Assembly: GCA_963281255.1 (NCBI GenBank)
Contig: OY725500.1
Span: forward strand, 1,240,001-1,304,000
Length of the DNA stretch: 64,000 bases
Direction of reading: 5' to 3'
Source: Aphrocallistes beatrix
Taxonomy: Eukaryota; Porifera; Hexactinellida; Sceptrulophora; Aphrocallistidae
Positions within the stretch are counted from its first letter, which is position 1; each line of letters begins with the position of its first letter. The notes beneath the pieces were generated by a model, which saw only the letters and a program-made list of their open reading frames with translations, made no database searches and was not told the DNA's origin. The translations under genes and the position numbers were made by a program. Positions 47,600 through 58,708 of this stretch are shown here, in pieces.

Positions 47600-47850
47600 A
47601 TCTAATTTTCCATGAAAGAATTAGTCTCCCAGACAATTTTTTCTGAAAGAAATGGTCCCCGGACCAATATTACCTGAAAAAGATGGTCCCCCCGGACCAA
47701 TATTCCCTGAAAAAAATGGTCCCCCCCGGACCAAAATTCCCTGAAAAAAATGGTCCCCCCGGACCAAAATTCCATGGAAAATTGGTCCATAGCAGAACCA
47801 AAATTTTCGGGGGAGGACCAATTTTCGCGGACCAAAATTTTCGTGACAAT
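47600..47850. repeat. GGTCC-motif hairpin repeat, copy 2
   Basis: At least six units of CCCCCGGACCAAAATTCCC type, largely the reverse complement of 46793-46940, ending ATTTTCGTGACAATTCTA. ORFs across it are artefacts of the repeat. Confidence 0.7.
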
Positions 47851-48179
47851 TCTACTATTGTTATAATGTAGTATTACATATCAACTAGAGTTTAACCTAA
47901 TATTTGTATTCGTTTTTTATTTACTTTCTCAGGTACCTAACCGAAGCACAGTGCAACTTAAATGTAAAGTTTGGGTATGTTTGGGTAGATACCTAATTCT
48001 CGAGAAGGGACGGAAATACTTAACTTAGATTCGACATCTTGACTCGTCCTGTCCTGGAAATTAGGCCTAGATTTCCAGAACGGTTCCGTCATAGAAATTA
48101 GTCATGCCCTAAAGTTTTACGTACTTAACTTAGTGCAAATCCAATTCGTCACCAGTCGGTCACGTTTGAAGAGGTATGA

Positions 48180-49560
48180 ACAATTCGCCGCATCGCAAAT
48201 AATTCCTTTTCATATTTGTAAATTTTAATGGTGTGAGATATTGTTAATGTAACTAAACTGGACGGAATGGTAGTGATAAACAAATGACAGAATCTAATAG
48301 AATAACAAATTAAGTTAGGACATATACAATTACTATATTATTTGCCTTTTATACTAGGAGACACCAACCTGTGTTTACTAAGTAACCTAGCAACCTAAAC
48401 AAAACACAAAGTCTATAACATCACCCTCCTTGAACTTAGCGACCGTGGTTGTACTATCCGCCCTTCCACCTGTCCTCCTCCAGGTGCTCTCCTACGTTAT
48501 ATAATCATCGTACTTCTTAGGCACTCTGTTTCTTAATGGATATCTACATGGCTGCTGTTGGCACTAGTGTCCGAAGCCACTGCAGCATGACCGTCCATTA
48601 CCGCCAACTCTTCCTCTTGCATTACCTCGCCTGTCCCCTTACTATGCACTCCATCTATCTCGTGGTACTCACTCTCTGTCTCCGATCCAGTATTCTCCTC
48701 AAACTGTTGTGCGTCGTTTTCGTTGTCACTGCCAGTCGGTGCAGCATAGACGGCGGTTGTCGCACCATTTCTACCACCCCTATATAATTTAAATCTGTTG
48801 GCGTGCACCCATTTGGGGCCCCTGCCCCGATTGATCTTAAGTTGACGCTTTTACGCCCAATAACTTGGAAAGGCCCTTTGTTCTTTGATCAAGCGAATCT
48901 GTACGTGTCTCATTCCGCTCCAATACGGAATCACCTATTTTAACCTCGGTTATTTTCCCCTTGTGTATCATAACACTCCTTTCTCTTGGTAAGACTCCTT
49001 ACTCAGCTTCCTGTCTAATGTCATGCATCTGGTCACCTGCTTGATTGATCCTTGCTCCTCTCTTCTAGTCCGTCCGCCTGGGGATGATAGGGTGAGGTGT
49101 GTCGCTTCTCCATTCCGAGTTGATTGCACATTTCCCTCACTTCGGTCCCGTCAACGTTGTGTGCCTGGTCTGTCAACAGCCCTTTTGGAACCCCATGACC
49201 CCGATATATCCAACCACTCTCGAATGCCTGCATCAAGGAGACAACCTTCTGATCCTTTGAAGGCATTGCCTCGACATACCGCGTAAATACGTCCACTAAG
49301 CACAAAAAGTATCTGAACGTGTTATCCGCCCCTGGAAGCGTCGCTATGTCCATCGTTACCAGATCGCCAGGTCCGATTCCCGATGTATTGAATGTCTCCA
49401 AAGGCTGCTTGGCTTCATCAGAAGGTTTAGCACGTTGACATGTCAAACAAGCTCGGCAGTGTTCTTTCTAATCGGCGGCCATCCTCACCCAAAAGTAGCT
49501 TCTCCTCAACATTTGTATGGTCCGGGCTTGACCGAAGTGGCCCGCCGCATGGACACCCCT
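48180..49560 (-). pseudogene. Ty3/Gypsy-type integrase relic with possible 3' LTR
   Basis: On the minus strand the sequence from about 49560 down reads an H2C2 zinc finger (H..H in HAAGHFGQ, then CRACLTCQ), with a TAG between them. An integrase core follows with TMDIATLPGA, LTDQAHN and YHPQADGLEE, then a C-terminal tail running to 48537. The polypurine-like AAGGAGGGTGA before TGTTATAGAC near 48420 may mark the 3' LTR. The elements upstream of integrase (protease, reverse transcriptase, RNase H) are missing. The stop and the break near 49000 show it is dead. Confidence 0.7.
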
Positions 49561-49586
49561 AAGGATTTACGATTGCATGGCTTTTG

Positions 49587-49700
49587 GTACTGTCGCTGGA
49601 AAATCGGTCCTACGCTGAAAATCTTGGTCCTACTATGGACCAATTTTCCATGGAATTTGGTCCGGGGGGACCAATTTTTTCATGGAATTTTGGTGTGGTG
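49587..49700. repeat. GGTCC-motif hairpin repeat, copy 3
   Basis: Begins CTGTCGCTGGAAAATCGGTC and continues with TTGGTCCGGGGGGACCAATT, as in 46793-46940. It lies between the two Gypsy relics. Confidence 0.6.
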
Positions 49701-49761
49701 GAATTTTGGCCATTTCGGCCAGAAAAGAACGTAAAGCAATCTAAAATGTAGCTACTTCTGG

Positions 49762-51000
49762 TTGGGGATGACGCAGAATGCACGGATCTTCTGCCAAAGC
49801 TGCATGATACACCAAAGGGCTAAACCTTCAAACCAGCCGAGAGTACCACTACAGGAATTCAGTACAGAGAAAATAGGGCCAAGGGACCTGGTGGCGATGG
49901 ATGTCGCAACCTTCCGTGGGCCGACGATCGATTTCGGTATTTCTTATGTATTGTAGACGTTTTTACAAGGTACATCGAGCTCACTCCCTTGCGAGATCAG
50001 AAGGCAGCTCCACTAGTGCACGAGTTCGAACGTGGGTGGGGTTTTCGGGGGCATGGGGTGCCCAAGGGCTTGCTGACAGACCAGGCTCATAACATCAATG
50101 GTGTAGAAGTTATAAATCTGTGCAAGAGGTGGGGAATTGAAAAACACCACTCCTCCCCTTATCACCCCCAGGCGGATTGTTTGGTAGAGAGATGCATAGG
50201 CTGGTCAAGCAGGTGGCCAGATGCTTAACGCTAGATCGCAGGTTGCCCAAGGAGGCTTGGCCCGACATTCTTCCAGAAGTTGCCTTTTACTGCAATAACG
50301 CCCAAAACGCGTCAACAAAGTTCTCAGCGCAACTGCTAATGACGGATAGACAGCCCACTTCACCGATAGATGCCAGAATGGGCACCAAGCAGTGGTCAGA
50401 GTTACCCAGCCAGGATCAGCACGTGGAACGACTGAGGGAAATTAAAGCCGAGTTGGAGACGCTTGCGCGGGGAAACGACAAGCAATGTAAAGCTAAGAGG
50501 AATTAGGTACGCAGCGAATGAGCAAGACCCCCAGATCTCAAGAAGGGGGAGTGGGTAATGAAGAGAAACGAGTTCCGGAAGGGTTCGCTAGACCCGAAGT
50601 TCGAGGGACCGTACCTTGTTTTGGACGTTAGAAACGCCAGCATCAAGATTCAGAGAAAGAACAAGGGCAGATTGGTGCACGCTAGTCGGTGCAAGAAGTA
50701 GGATACCAGCGGAGGTGTCGTAGTAACCACTGCCCCAATGCAAAGGGAAACGGATGAGATGAGTGCTCAAAAGGGGAAGAGGACAAAGCAGAAAGTGTGG
50801 GTTTAGTGGCACCAGACGATGACCCCATACCTAGTCAAGCGGAGACAGGGACAAACGAGCAAGAGGAGAACCTGGTAAGCGAAAGAAGATATCCACTATT
50901 CGTAAGGCTAAAAGTTACGATGATTACGTGCTCAGGTTGGGGAAGCACTCAGAACCAGTTGGGGGCGGACCCGGATTCATTTAGAGGGAGTGATGTAGCG
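49762..51000 (+). pseudogene. Second Ty3/Gypsy-type integrase relic, opposite orientation
   Basis: In three shifting frames the plus strand reads CQSCMIHQRAKPS, AMDVATFRG, LLTDQAHNINGVEV, SPYHPQADCLVE, a helical region to 50506 and then a GPY/F-type tail (FEGPYLVLDVRNASI) to about 50700. It is a relative, not a copy, of the minus-strand relic. A purine tract GAGGGAGTGATGTAGCG near 50987 may mark the 3' LTR start. At least three frameshifts are needed, so it is inactive. Confidence 0.7.
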
Positions 51001-51004
51001 ATCA

Positions 51005-51720
51005 CTCGCTTTATTACTTAACCACACAGGTCAATTACTACAATTATCTATACTTAGGGTTGTAGCTAAGTTGCAATGGTTATACTTACCAAGAAATCCT
51101 AAGTGTGGTGGCCATTACCTTTATGACCTCCACAGCTGCTACGCCACTGCAGTTCACACCCTCAAAGCATCATAAAATTTATAATGCCAATAGCCCGTTA
51201 ACTTATTAGTCATCATAGGGCATGATTGAGCTATTAAAAACGTTCATCCACATGCGGATGAACTTATTTAATATATGGCATGATTATATATAAAAATAAA
51301 AATAAAATTGTATTGAGTACTGTTTTAACGACAACTAAAGAACTCAATAATTTTTGTGAGCCTTCAAGTCAAATAACAAATTCTCAAAATAATTCCCACG
51401 AATAATCAGATTATTTGCCAAATGAAAATCTTATTCAACATCAAATAATTCTTACTATTTTAAGATTTAAAATTTTAATATGCAGCCAGGTTTTGGTGAA
51501 TAAATGCTATAAATACATATCTGCCTATTGATCACTATTTTCATTCTTGGGCCCATAGGTTGACGATGCTGCATACACTGTTTTCAGCTGCATAGCATAT
51601 GGATAGACAATGAAGAAGAATTTTAAAATTCAAAGGCCAAAATAACAAATTACTAGGATACATTTTATATGTTTAAAAATATTTTATGGCCAATTAGCAA
51701 GACTACATATTATATGGAAA
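51005..51720. other. Intergenic, no gene seen
   Basis: AT-rich sequence upstream of the GTPase gene, possibly including the end of a Gypsy LTR. Promoter elements cannot be picked out with confidence. Confidence 0.4.
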
Positions 51721-54700
51721 ATGGCTGGGTTTTTAGGCTCTGTGAAAAGCTACTTGAATATCGCGTCTGATGCCACCCCAATACCTATACAGCCAAAATC
51801 GTCTATTCCACAAAATGAAGAAGAATTAAGAAGTGAACTAATCCAACTAGGATTAAAAGCAAAAAATGTTTCATTTCTAATACAAAACGGAGACAAGTTT
51901 TTTGATAAAACTCATCTTTTGGTGCAAAAGTATTCTATTTCAGATGACAAAGCAGAAAAGGCATTAAAAATCCTTAAATCTTACAAAATCAAAAACGTTC
52001 CCCAAAAAGAAATACAAACTTTTGAACAGTTAGTCAAGAAAAATCCTAGCATGAACCTAAAGGACATTGCCCTGGTACACGAAATTCACGAAGATGTTGT
52101 CGCAGCGTATCTAGAGAATTCAGAAGCTAGTCCATTAACTGAATTTGAAAAGGTGTCGATCAAAGAATTATTAGATAATGGATTCTCATTAACTGCCATT
52201 GCTGGTAAATTGAAATTATCACAAAAGAAGATCAATGAATATGTTGAGCACAAATTTATATTGTTTAATGGAAAAGATGGAGACATGGTTTTAAAGATCA
52301 TAAATAAATACTTTGGAACGTATCCAGTTAATAAATTGAGACAATTAATAACAAAAAAGGATGTGAAACTACAAGAAATTATTTGCTTTGGACTTCATAA
52401 GAATGAGCAAAGCGAATATGCAAATGTCAAGGGTTATTTCGAGAAATTTGAAGAATCGAAAAACTTCTTTGAAATTGAAAATACATTAACTATTGAAGCT
52501 AGGACATGCGTCAGAGCGAGTAGTCTGGACGACGTACCAGAACTCAGCCTGAAACTGAAAAGGGTGGAGAAAGTGATCCGTGAATACCTACTACAATTTC
52601 ACCAAGACGACAAACTCAAGTGTCATTATGCCCAAGAACAACTTAAACAAATTAGTTTATTAAGACGCAATTTGGGAATAGATTCACATATATCACACAC
52701 TGCATACAGAATGATTATTTCTGACACATTTGATACACTAATAGAGAAAGCCAAAAAAGTTGGGAATTGTCAAAGAAAAATTATTAAAGAGATTTTACCC
52801 CTGGCCTTCTATTACATTAAGTGCAGTTTGTCTTTAGAAGAACTAACACAGATAATCTCTAGCATTACTAACATACAATTAACTACACTGGATATCTTCC
52901 ACTTAATCTTTCAAATGTCAGATCCCGTCGTCAGAGGTCTCTGTATAGAACATTATTCGTTCAGTAATCCAGTTCCATTCTACTATCCAATACTCAGACC
53001 CTATCCTCAAGAACAAACATCTTGTCAATTCGAAATCTGTAAAGAACTCTGGTACTCTCTTCAACAGTTCAGTGGTTTAGTTTCATTTGGGTTAGGTTGG
53101 GCTTCTTGGAATCCGATTGGGAAATCCCATCTACTGGATTTAATGTTTGAAACTGATTTTGTGAAAGGAAGTCCTCAGAACAGTCCATTCCATTTAGGTT
53201 CCATCGATATTCAGATGACGAAAAATCTCTTTGGAGACAGAAACAAACATGAAACTACAAAATGGACATACATAGACTGCCACAGAAGTTCAGATATTAA
53301 TCTCATTAGCGATATTTGTCGAAACTTAGATATTGCATTGATCCATGTCAGCTATTCTGACTATACAAATAACTACCCTCGCTTGAAAGAAAACCTAAAT
53401 AAAATCACAGTCAACAATAAGCATGTGTATGTATTGGTTCGAGATTTTTTGGGAAACGATCAGAAAGAAGAACGGGTCAAAGTGAAAGGTAAATTTACTT
53501 ATATTTTCATTCCAAATTTAATCAAACGTGACCAAAAAATATTGTTGGAATTGAGGAAATACGGATATATGATCTTACATTCCAGCACTACAAACCCCAG
53601 ATTAGTTGGAAGTAATTTCCTCGAAGCACTGATTACTCGATATGGTAGTTGGGACAATTTAAAGAGAGAGAAAGAATTGATCGAAAGTGTAAAGAATGAC
53701 ATTAATACAAGTACAAATACAGAAGGTAAAGTAGATTTTTCTTTTCTAAGTTATTATCCACATTTTGTCGAGTACATGAGTTCTTATTACGAAGCTTCTA
53801 GCCAAACAGACCAAAAGAAAAGTGATGAATTAAATGAAAAATGTGAAATTTTTGCTAATCACCTTGAAAATGCTGAAATGAGTGCAATTGCATGGCATTT
53901 CAATGAAATCCTATCTGAAGATAACTCAACCCTCATTTTGTGGAAATTGTCACAAGAACTCAATATGCTATCGAAACAGAAAATCTCTTCAAGTGATGGA
54001 ACAGCCTACACTTTGGAGATTCTCTGGAGAGAAGCATTACTGTCAAGTAAATATAACTTCATTAGTAAGAGTAAACCAACGAGGGAATACTTTGAAACAC
54101 TTTCATCAAACTTCAGTTCCCATGTGGATAGAGGTGAACCTTTCGAGTTGATTGATGGAGATAACCTCAGATTCTTCAACCAAGACATTAACGTTCTCTT
54201 GTCCAAATTCTATGAAAGACAATTTCCAAAAGATCCCATATCTAGCAAGAATAAAAGACCACCCATAGTAGTGAGCATATTCGGACCTCAGAGTTCTGGT
54301 AAGTCTACGCTACTGAACTACTGCTTCGGTTGTAAGTTCTTGACTAGTGCTGGCAGGTGCACCAAAGGTGTCTATGGATCTCTTTCAAAGCTCAGTCAAC
54401 CAATCAACAACTCTGATCATTTCCTCATTCTCGATACAGAAGGATTAGATTCAATTGAAAAAGGAAAGAACATTCAAGATACTTCTTGCATTAACTTTGA
54501 TAGAACAATGGTGTTGTTCTGTTTAGCGGTGTCACAAGTTGCTATCATTAATGTGAAAGGAGATCTCGGAGAGGAAATGCGGAATCTTTTACAAATATGT
54601 GCTTACTCCCTCAACAAATTGAAAGTAAGCAAGGTAGCAGCTCCTAAAATATTCTTCGTTCTCAATCAACAAGCAGATCCAGATCCAAAGAAACATTTAA

Positions 54701-54864
54701 AATCGATAAATTCGCTTTTAGAGAAACTGAATGAAGAGTCGTATCTAATGGAAACGGAAGGATTGAAAATTTCAGATCTAATTCAAGTGTCAAAAGAAAA
54801 CTTGTTTGTCCTTCCTTCAGCATTCAACTCACCAAGTTATTTGATTCAGATTTATGCAAGTTAA
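51721..54864 (+). CDS. VLIG/GVIN-like giant GTPase, N-terminal and G-domain part
   Basis: A 1047-residue open frame. Residues 1-220 hold repeated short helical units of helix-turn-helix look (MNLKDIALVHEIHEDVVAAY, FSLTAIAGKLKLSQKKINEY). The middle (about 330-840) follows the VLIG family body. The G domain starts near 845 with P-loop GPQSSGKST (855-863), then RCTKG (switch/G2) and LDTEGLD (G3); a clear NKxD is absent, as in the family. VLIG proteins are very large cytosolic GTPases, interferon-induced in vertebrates. The frame stops at 54864 just after the G domain, where family members continue. The continuation is present in another frame from about 54870, so this is a frameshifted gene, a sequencing error or a missed micro-intron. 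Confidence 0.8.
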   Translation: MAGFLGSVKSYLNIASDATPIPIQPKSSIPQNEEELRSELIQLGLKAKNVSFLIQNGDKFFDKTHLLVQKYSISDDKAEKALKILKSYKIKNVPQKEIQTFEQLVKKNPSMNLKDIALVHEIHEDVVAAYLENSEASPLTEFEKVSIKELLDNGFSLTAIAGKLKLSQKKINEYVEHKFILFNGKDGDMVLKIINKYFGTYPVNKLRQLITKKDVKLQEIICFGLHKNEQSEYANVKGYFEKFEESKNFFEIENTLTIEARTCVRASSLDDVPELSLKLKRVEKVIREYLLQFHQDDKLKCHYAQEQLKQISLLRRNLGIDSHISHTAYRMIISDTFDTLIEKAKKVGNCQRKIIKEILPLAFYYIKCSLSLEELTQIISSITNIQLTTLDIFHLIFQMSDPVVRGLCIEHYSFSNPVPFYYPILRPYPQEQTSCQFEICKELWYSLQQFSGLVSFGLGWASWNPIGKSHLLDLMFETDFVKGSPQNSPFHLGSIDIQMTKNLFGDRNKHETTKWTYIDCHRSSDINLISDICRNLDIALIHVSYSDYTNNYPRLKENLNKITVNNKHVYVLVRDFLGNDQKEERVKVKGKFTYIFIPNLIKRDQKILLELRKYGYMILHSSTTNPRLVGSNFLEALITRYGSWDNLKREKELIESVKNDINTSTNTEGKVDFSFLSYYPHFVEYMSSYYEASSQTDQKKSDELNEKCEIFANHLENAEMSAIAWHFNEILSEDNSTLILWKLSQELNMLSKQKISSSDGTAYTLEILWREALLSSKYNFISKSKPTREYFETLSSNFSSHVDRGEPFELIDGDNLRFFNQDINVLLSKFYERQFPKDPISSKNKRPPIVVSIFGPQSSGKSTLLNYCFGCKFLTSAGRCTKGVYGSLSKLSQPINNSDHFLILDTEGLDSIEKGKNIQDTSCINFDRTMVLFCLAVSQVAIINVKGDLGEEMRNLLQICAYSLNKLKVSKVAAPKIFFVLNQQADPDPKKHLKSINSLLEKLNEESYLMETEGLKISDLIQVSKENLFVLPSAFNSPSYLIQIYAS

Positions 54865-56411
54865 CCCCGACTATTAGTTTTGCAAATAAATCTACTAATT
54901 TACGAATGTCCATCATCAAACAACTAAAAAACGATACTGTTCATAGGAAGAACTTCAGTGATATGAAAGATGATTACAAAATACCATTCAGCACAATGAA
55001 TGAGTGGTTGGAGATGTCTGGTGTTATTTGGGACACCATCGTCAAATACCAAGACATTGTGAAATACAGTAACACCGATGAATTAAAGTGCAGCAAAGCA
55101 CTCAGCAAAATATTGAGCGAAATAATGAAGCAAATAATTTATAGTAATAAAGAAAAATATCGAGATATTACAGAAAAATTGATCTTTAAATTAAAAGACA
55201 TCAACAAATGGAGTCCTCCAAAGGTAATGCTAGATGTGAAGATAGAGTTGTATGAAGCTTTTGAAAAATACCAAGAAGAAGCTCTCACAACTTTTTTAGT
55301 AAAATGCAAATCTGATCCACTCCTCAATAAAATGGATTACATGTGCGATGACTCAAAATCTAACTTGAACAGACTGATCTACATGGAGAAAAAAATTTAT
55401 GAAGACAAACTCAAATTCGGAATCAAGGCAAGGCTGACTGAGATAAAGCTAACAGAGAAAACGAATAAGTTCCAACAAGTTATTGAAAAAAATGCTGACC
55501 GATATCTAGACTTAACAATCGAGGAACAAACGAGAGAATTCGAAATAGTTTGGATCAGCTGTTTCAGTAAAGAAAAAAAGGAAGGAGAAGAAGATGAACT
55601 AGCTGAAAAGTTTGATGACTTGTACTCTGTATTCAGGATGGAATCTAAAACAATGGAAAATAAACAGACTATCTATAATCTCTTTCGCGATTCTAAATTT
55701 GACATGGATACCGTATTACAGGACCTCAGAGAAACAATGCTCTCAAGGTTTTGCGATGAGAGCAATCATTTCGCTGGAACCCAGTTCATATATCCTTGGA
55801 AGGAGAACAGGGTGCCTATAAAGGAAATGACACCTTACACAGATAACAAAGAGTTTGAATACTTATCTAAATACTCATTGTATAAAGTGGTAGAGCAGAG
55901 GAAAACCGTTTTTCAGGCCGCTAAAACTAATCTAGAATTCTCAACTTGGGTTCCAACAGACTCTTATCCACTAGTCAAATATTGTTCAGGCTATTACAAC
56001 CATCCTGATATCATTTGGAAACAAGAGAAAAGAAAGCAAATTATACTGCTCTCCTCTCAACTAAAAGATCCTAACGATTTTGAGAGAAGTACCTGGGATA
56101 AATTTCTTGATGACTTAGCGAAAAACATCCAAGAGTTCACGAATAAAGATCCAAACATTTCTCATTCAACTGTGAAAGAGATCGTTAATGTTCTATGTCG
56201 CATCTGTAGAATAGTGAATTATGAAATTAATTTTATAGAAGCCAAATTGACAAATGCTGCCGAGAGGACAATATCGACATATGCATTCGCTTTTGCATTC
56301 AAATCCCTTTTGAAAACCAGATTTGAAAATCAAAGAAAGAAATCAAACGAAAACGAAAGAAAAATAAACAATCTTAAGTACTTCTTGCAACAGTTGAAAA
56401 TCGGAAATTAG
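54865..56411 (+). CDS. VLIG/GVIN-like giant GTPase, C-terminal helical part
   Basis: A 501-residue frame with first ATG at 54906, in the -1 frame relative to the preceding ORF; in-frame codons upstream (TPTISFANKSTNLR) extend it back to the break. It is almost all helical, rich in K and E, and follows the region after the G domain in VLIG proteins (for example NEWLEMSGVIWDTIVKYQDI, like the family's W...W pattern). The length without stops (1.5 kb) argues that the frameshift is recent or an assembly error. It ends at TAG 56409-56411. Confidence 0.7.
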
Positions 56412-56786
56412 CGAGGGGAAATTGGGACCGTAAGGAAATGAGAGAGGGTGTTCAGACAATAGCGAACAAATTTGCTGGAGATATTGGGATTTGGGATTAA
56501 AAATTTAATTGTTCATTTCTATGTCGAACCTACACAAGGATATTCCAATGCTTTTACATCTAAAGGGACATGTGAATATGGTTGTCATTTTGACTGGGAA
56601 AGAGACATCAAAGATAGAAATAATGAAATGAACATTGAATATAATTGCCTTTGTCTAATTAACAGTAGCCATCCTCATTTTAAGTATGGAAAACCGATTA
56701 ATGACAAAACTTCGTCTGGTGTCGATCTCAAATCGGATTCGGAACTCGAACCACAGATTTTCATTCAATACAAAAAGGACAATTAA
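56412..56786 (+). pseudogene. VLIG-like C-terminal remainder, frameshifted
   Basis: After the stop, a second frame reads GNWDRKEMREGVQTIANKFA and a third reads GIKNLIVHFYVEPTQGYSNA to a stop at 56786. Together they look like the C-terminal end of the same protein with two further frame changes within 80 bases. The Cys/His content (CEYGCH) recalls the family's C-terminal cysteine region, but the match is loose. Confidence 0.5.
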
Positions 56787-57339
56787 AACATTTAATTGTT
56801 GTATTTTAGGCTCAAGGTACCAGAAACTAAGTAGTTTACGTTCCTAACTAACTTTCTTAACTTTGAATTTTATTATTTAAACCCCCTCTAGTAGTATTAG
56901 TTAAGGACTCTAGGCTTGTTTAGATTAGTATAGGACATCAAGTTTGTAGAGTTTGTGTATTTATTCATTTTTTTACTTTTGAAACTTATTTCGGGGTTAT
57001 TCACTAGATAATTTCAAATTTACACCTAGATTTAATATGAGTATTCTTCTGACGTATTAAGATAACTACATTCAATCTTATTATTTATCCATTTCTACAA
57101 ATAATCAAAGTGATAGAATAGCTTTTTTAACGTAAGTTTTCTATCATACTGGAAGAAACTTATATAATCTTGGTATGATGAAGAATGTTAATGTTCCAGA
57201 TTATTAACAAAAAATATTTGTAATCTGTAGTTCCTATTCTCATATAACCAATAATTTCAGTTTATCAGTGATCGCTATTCCACATGGATTATTATACAGA
57301 CTCACTTCATGGCCTTGTTCCCCTAGGGTGTGAAGGAGA

Positions 57340-57935
57340 GTTCAATCTTTCGAAAATTTTCTAACCTGGGGGCCGTATTCACAAAGAAGTTAAGCAAACA
57401 TATTCAAGAGAATCGGCACTATCTAACAGCTATTCTGAAATCTGTACTTCTATGTTGCCGCCGGCATGGCATCGCCTTTCGTGGACACCGTGAGGATCTA
57501 ACTAATACCAACGCAAACCCTGGCAATATCCTTGTTGCTTTTGGGAATTGTGTCGGAATATGATAATATTGTGCCTTCTCGACTCCTGATCACTGTAGAC
57601 TGCAGTATTACCGAGTCCTGCATTGGGTTCTATGCCTGTGAAGGACTGGATGCAGTATCTCTCGAAAATCATTTTAGACTGTCTCAGGGATGTCAAAATC
57701 GACTTCAGAAGTGGTATGGTTGGATAGTGCTATGACGACGCTTCCGTTATGCGTAGGATCCACAGGGGCGTCCAAAGACTCATCAAGGAAGTGCTCCACT
57801 GAGTTTTTATGTTCACTGCCATGCTCATAGACTCAATCTGGTGGTTGTCGCGGTATGTACTAACGTTGGAACTTGGACGCGTAACGGATAAGTTATATAC
57901 TCTACGATATTTGCATAAGTTCTTCTCTGCCACTG
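57340..57935 (+). pseudogene. hAT transposase relic (DUF4371/ZMYM1-like)
   Basis: Segments in order: QENRHYLTAILKSVLLCCRR then HGIAFRGHRED (consensus NR..L..I.......Q.IALRGH), then FYACEGLDAVS, CYDDASVM, GVQRLIKEV and HCHAHRLNLVVVAVC (consensus YVHC.AHRLNLVV). They lie in three frames with stops between. This is the DUF4371-type hAT transposase layout, lacking its C-terminal dimerisation region. It shows that autonomous hAT elements existed in this genome and could have mobilised the hAT-like MITEs nearby. Confidence 0.7.
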
Positions 57936-57944
57936 TTCCTGTCA

Positions 57945-58200
57945 GGCCAAAATTGGTCCGGGGGATCAGTTTTAGCTGCGAATTCTAGTCCGGGCGACCA
58001 TTTTAGTGCAGTTTCTGAACAGAGCTGCCCCTATGGCAAGGGCAGAGTGCAGGCTTGCCGTGGATGAGAAAAATCCCATCCATATCCATATCCATATCCA
58101 TGTCATTTTTGCGTGGATATCCATGGATATCCATGGATATTCAAAAACCAGGATATCCATGAATATTTCAAAGACCTAGAACAACTTTGGTGGCTAGTAG
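57945..58200. repeat. GGTCC fragment and ATCCAT hairpin tract
   Basis: 57945-58010 carries GGTCCGGGGGATCAG words. At 58051 the sequence CAGGCTTGCCGTGGATGAG resembles a CAGGGTTGCCG terminus and is followed by ATCCATATCC repeats and GGATATCCATGGATATCC, an inverted array. No matching right end is clear. Confidence 0.5.
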
Positions 58201-58604
58201 TGTCTATTACTAGTATGTACAGGTAACCGCTATGTAGATGTAGATTACTAATGAAAATATATTCATATTGAGCTTAATTAGGTACACTTAGGAATTGGTA
58301 CTCATTTTTTAGAAATAAGTAAACAACAATTTGTTTCTACAGTTTATATCAGACACCAGTAAGAAAATCTAAGGGTAGGTTGATCGAGGGTGCGAAGCTG
58401 TCCACCCTCGCCCATCCCTAAATCCGCCACTTGCCATGGCCCTACCAACCCTACCGGAGCCTACGCCTTTGCACGAAACACCAACATAGTAAACGTACCA
58501 AGTTGCATGTACTCTTAGCAAGGTACTACTCGTGTTGATCTTGTCAGGACATATAAGTTGTGTTTTGGCTCCTAGATATATAATTAAATCCAGTGAAACG
58601 TGGG

Positions 58605-58664
58605 TCTATTGGGAATTTGGGACATGTCCCGTATTTTAGTTAAAACCGGGGATATCCTACAGCT
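58605..58664. repeat. Left half of a split repeat
   Basis: GGTCTATTGGGAATTTGGGA through CCGGGGATATCCTACAGCT matches 47278-47328. The matching continuation at 47329 resumes at 60048, after 1.38 kb of inserted sequence. Confidence 0.75.
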
Positions 58665-58708
58665 TAAAGTGATCTGGATATAGTATCTTATTGCTTTTCT
58701 ATTGTAAA

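Noticed and set aside
49023-49286. Plus-strand ORF at the minus Gypsy relic
   Set aside because: It is antisense to the integrase-like frame.
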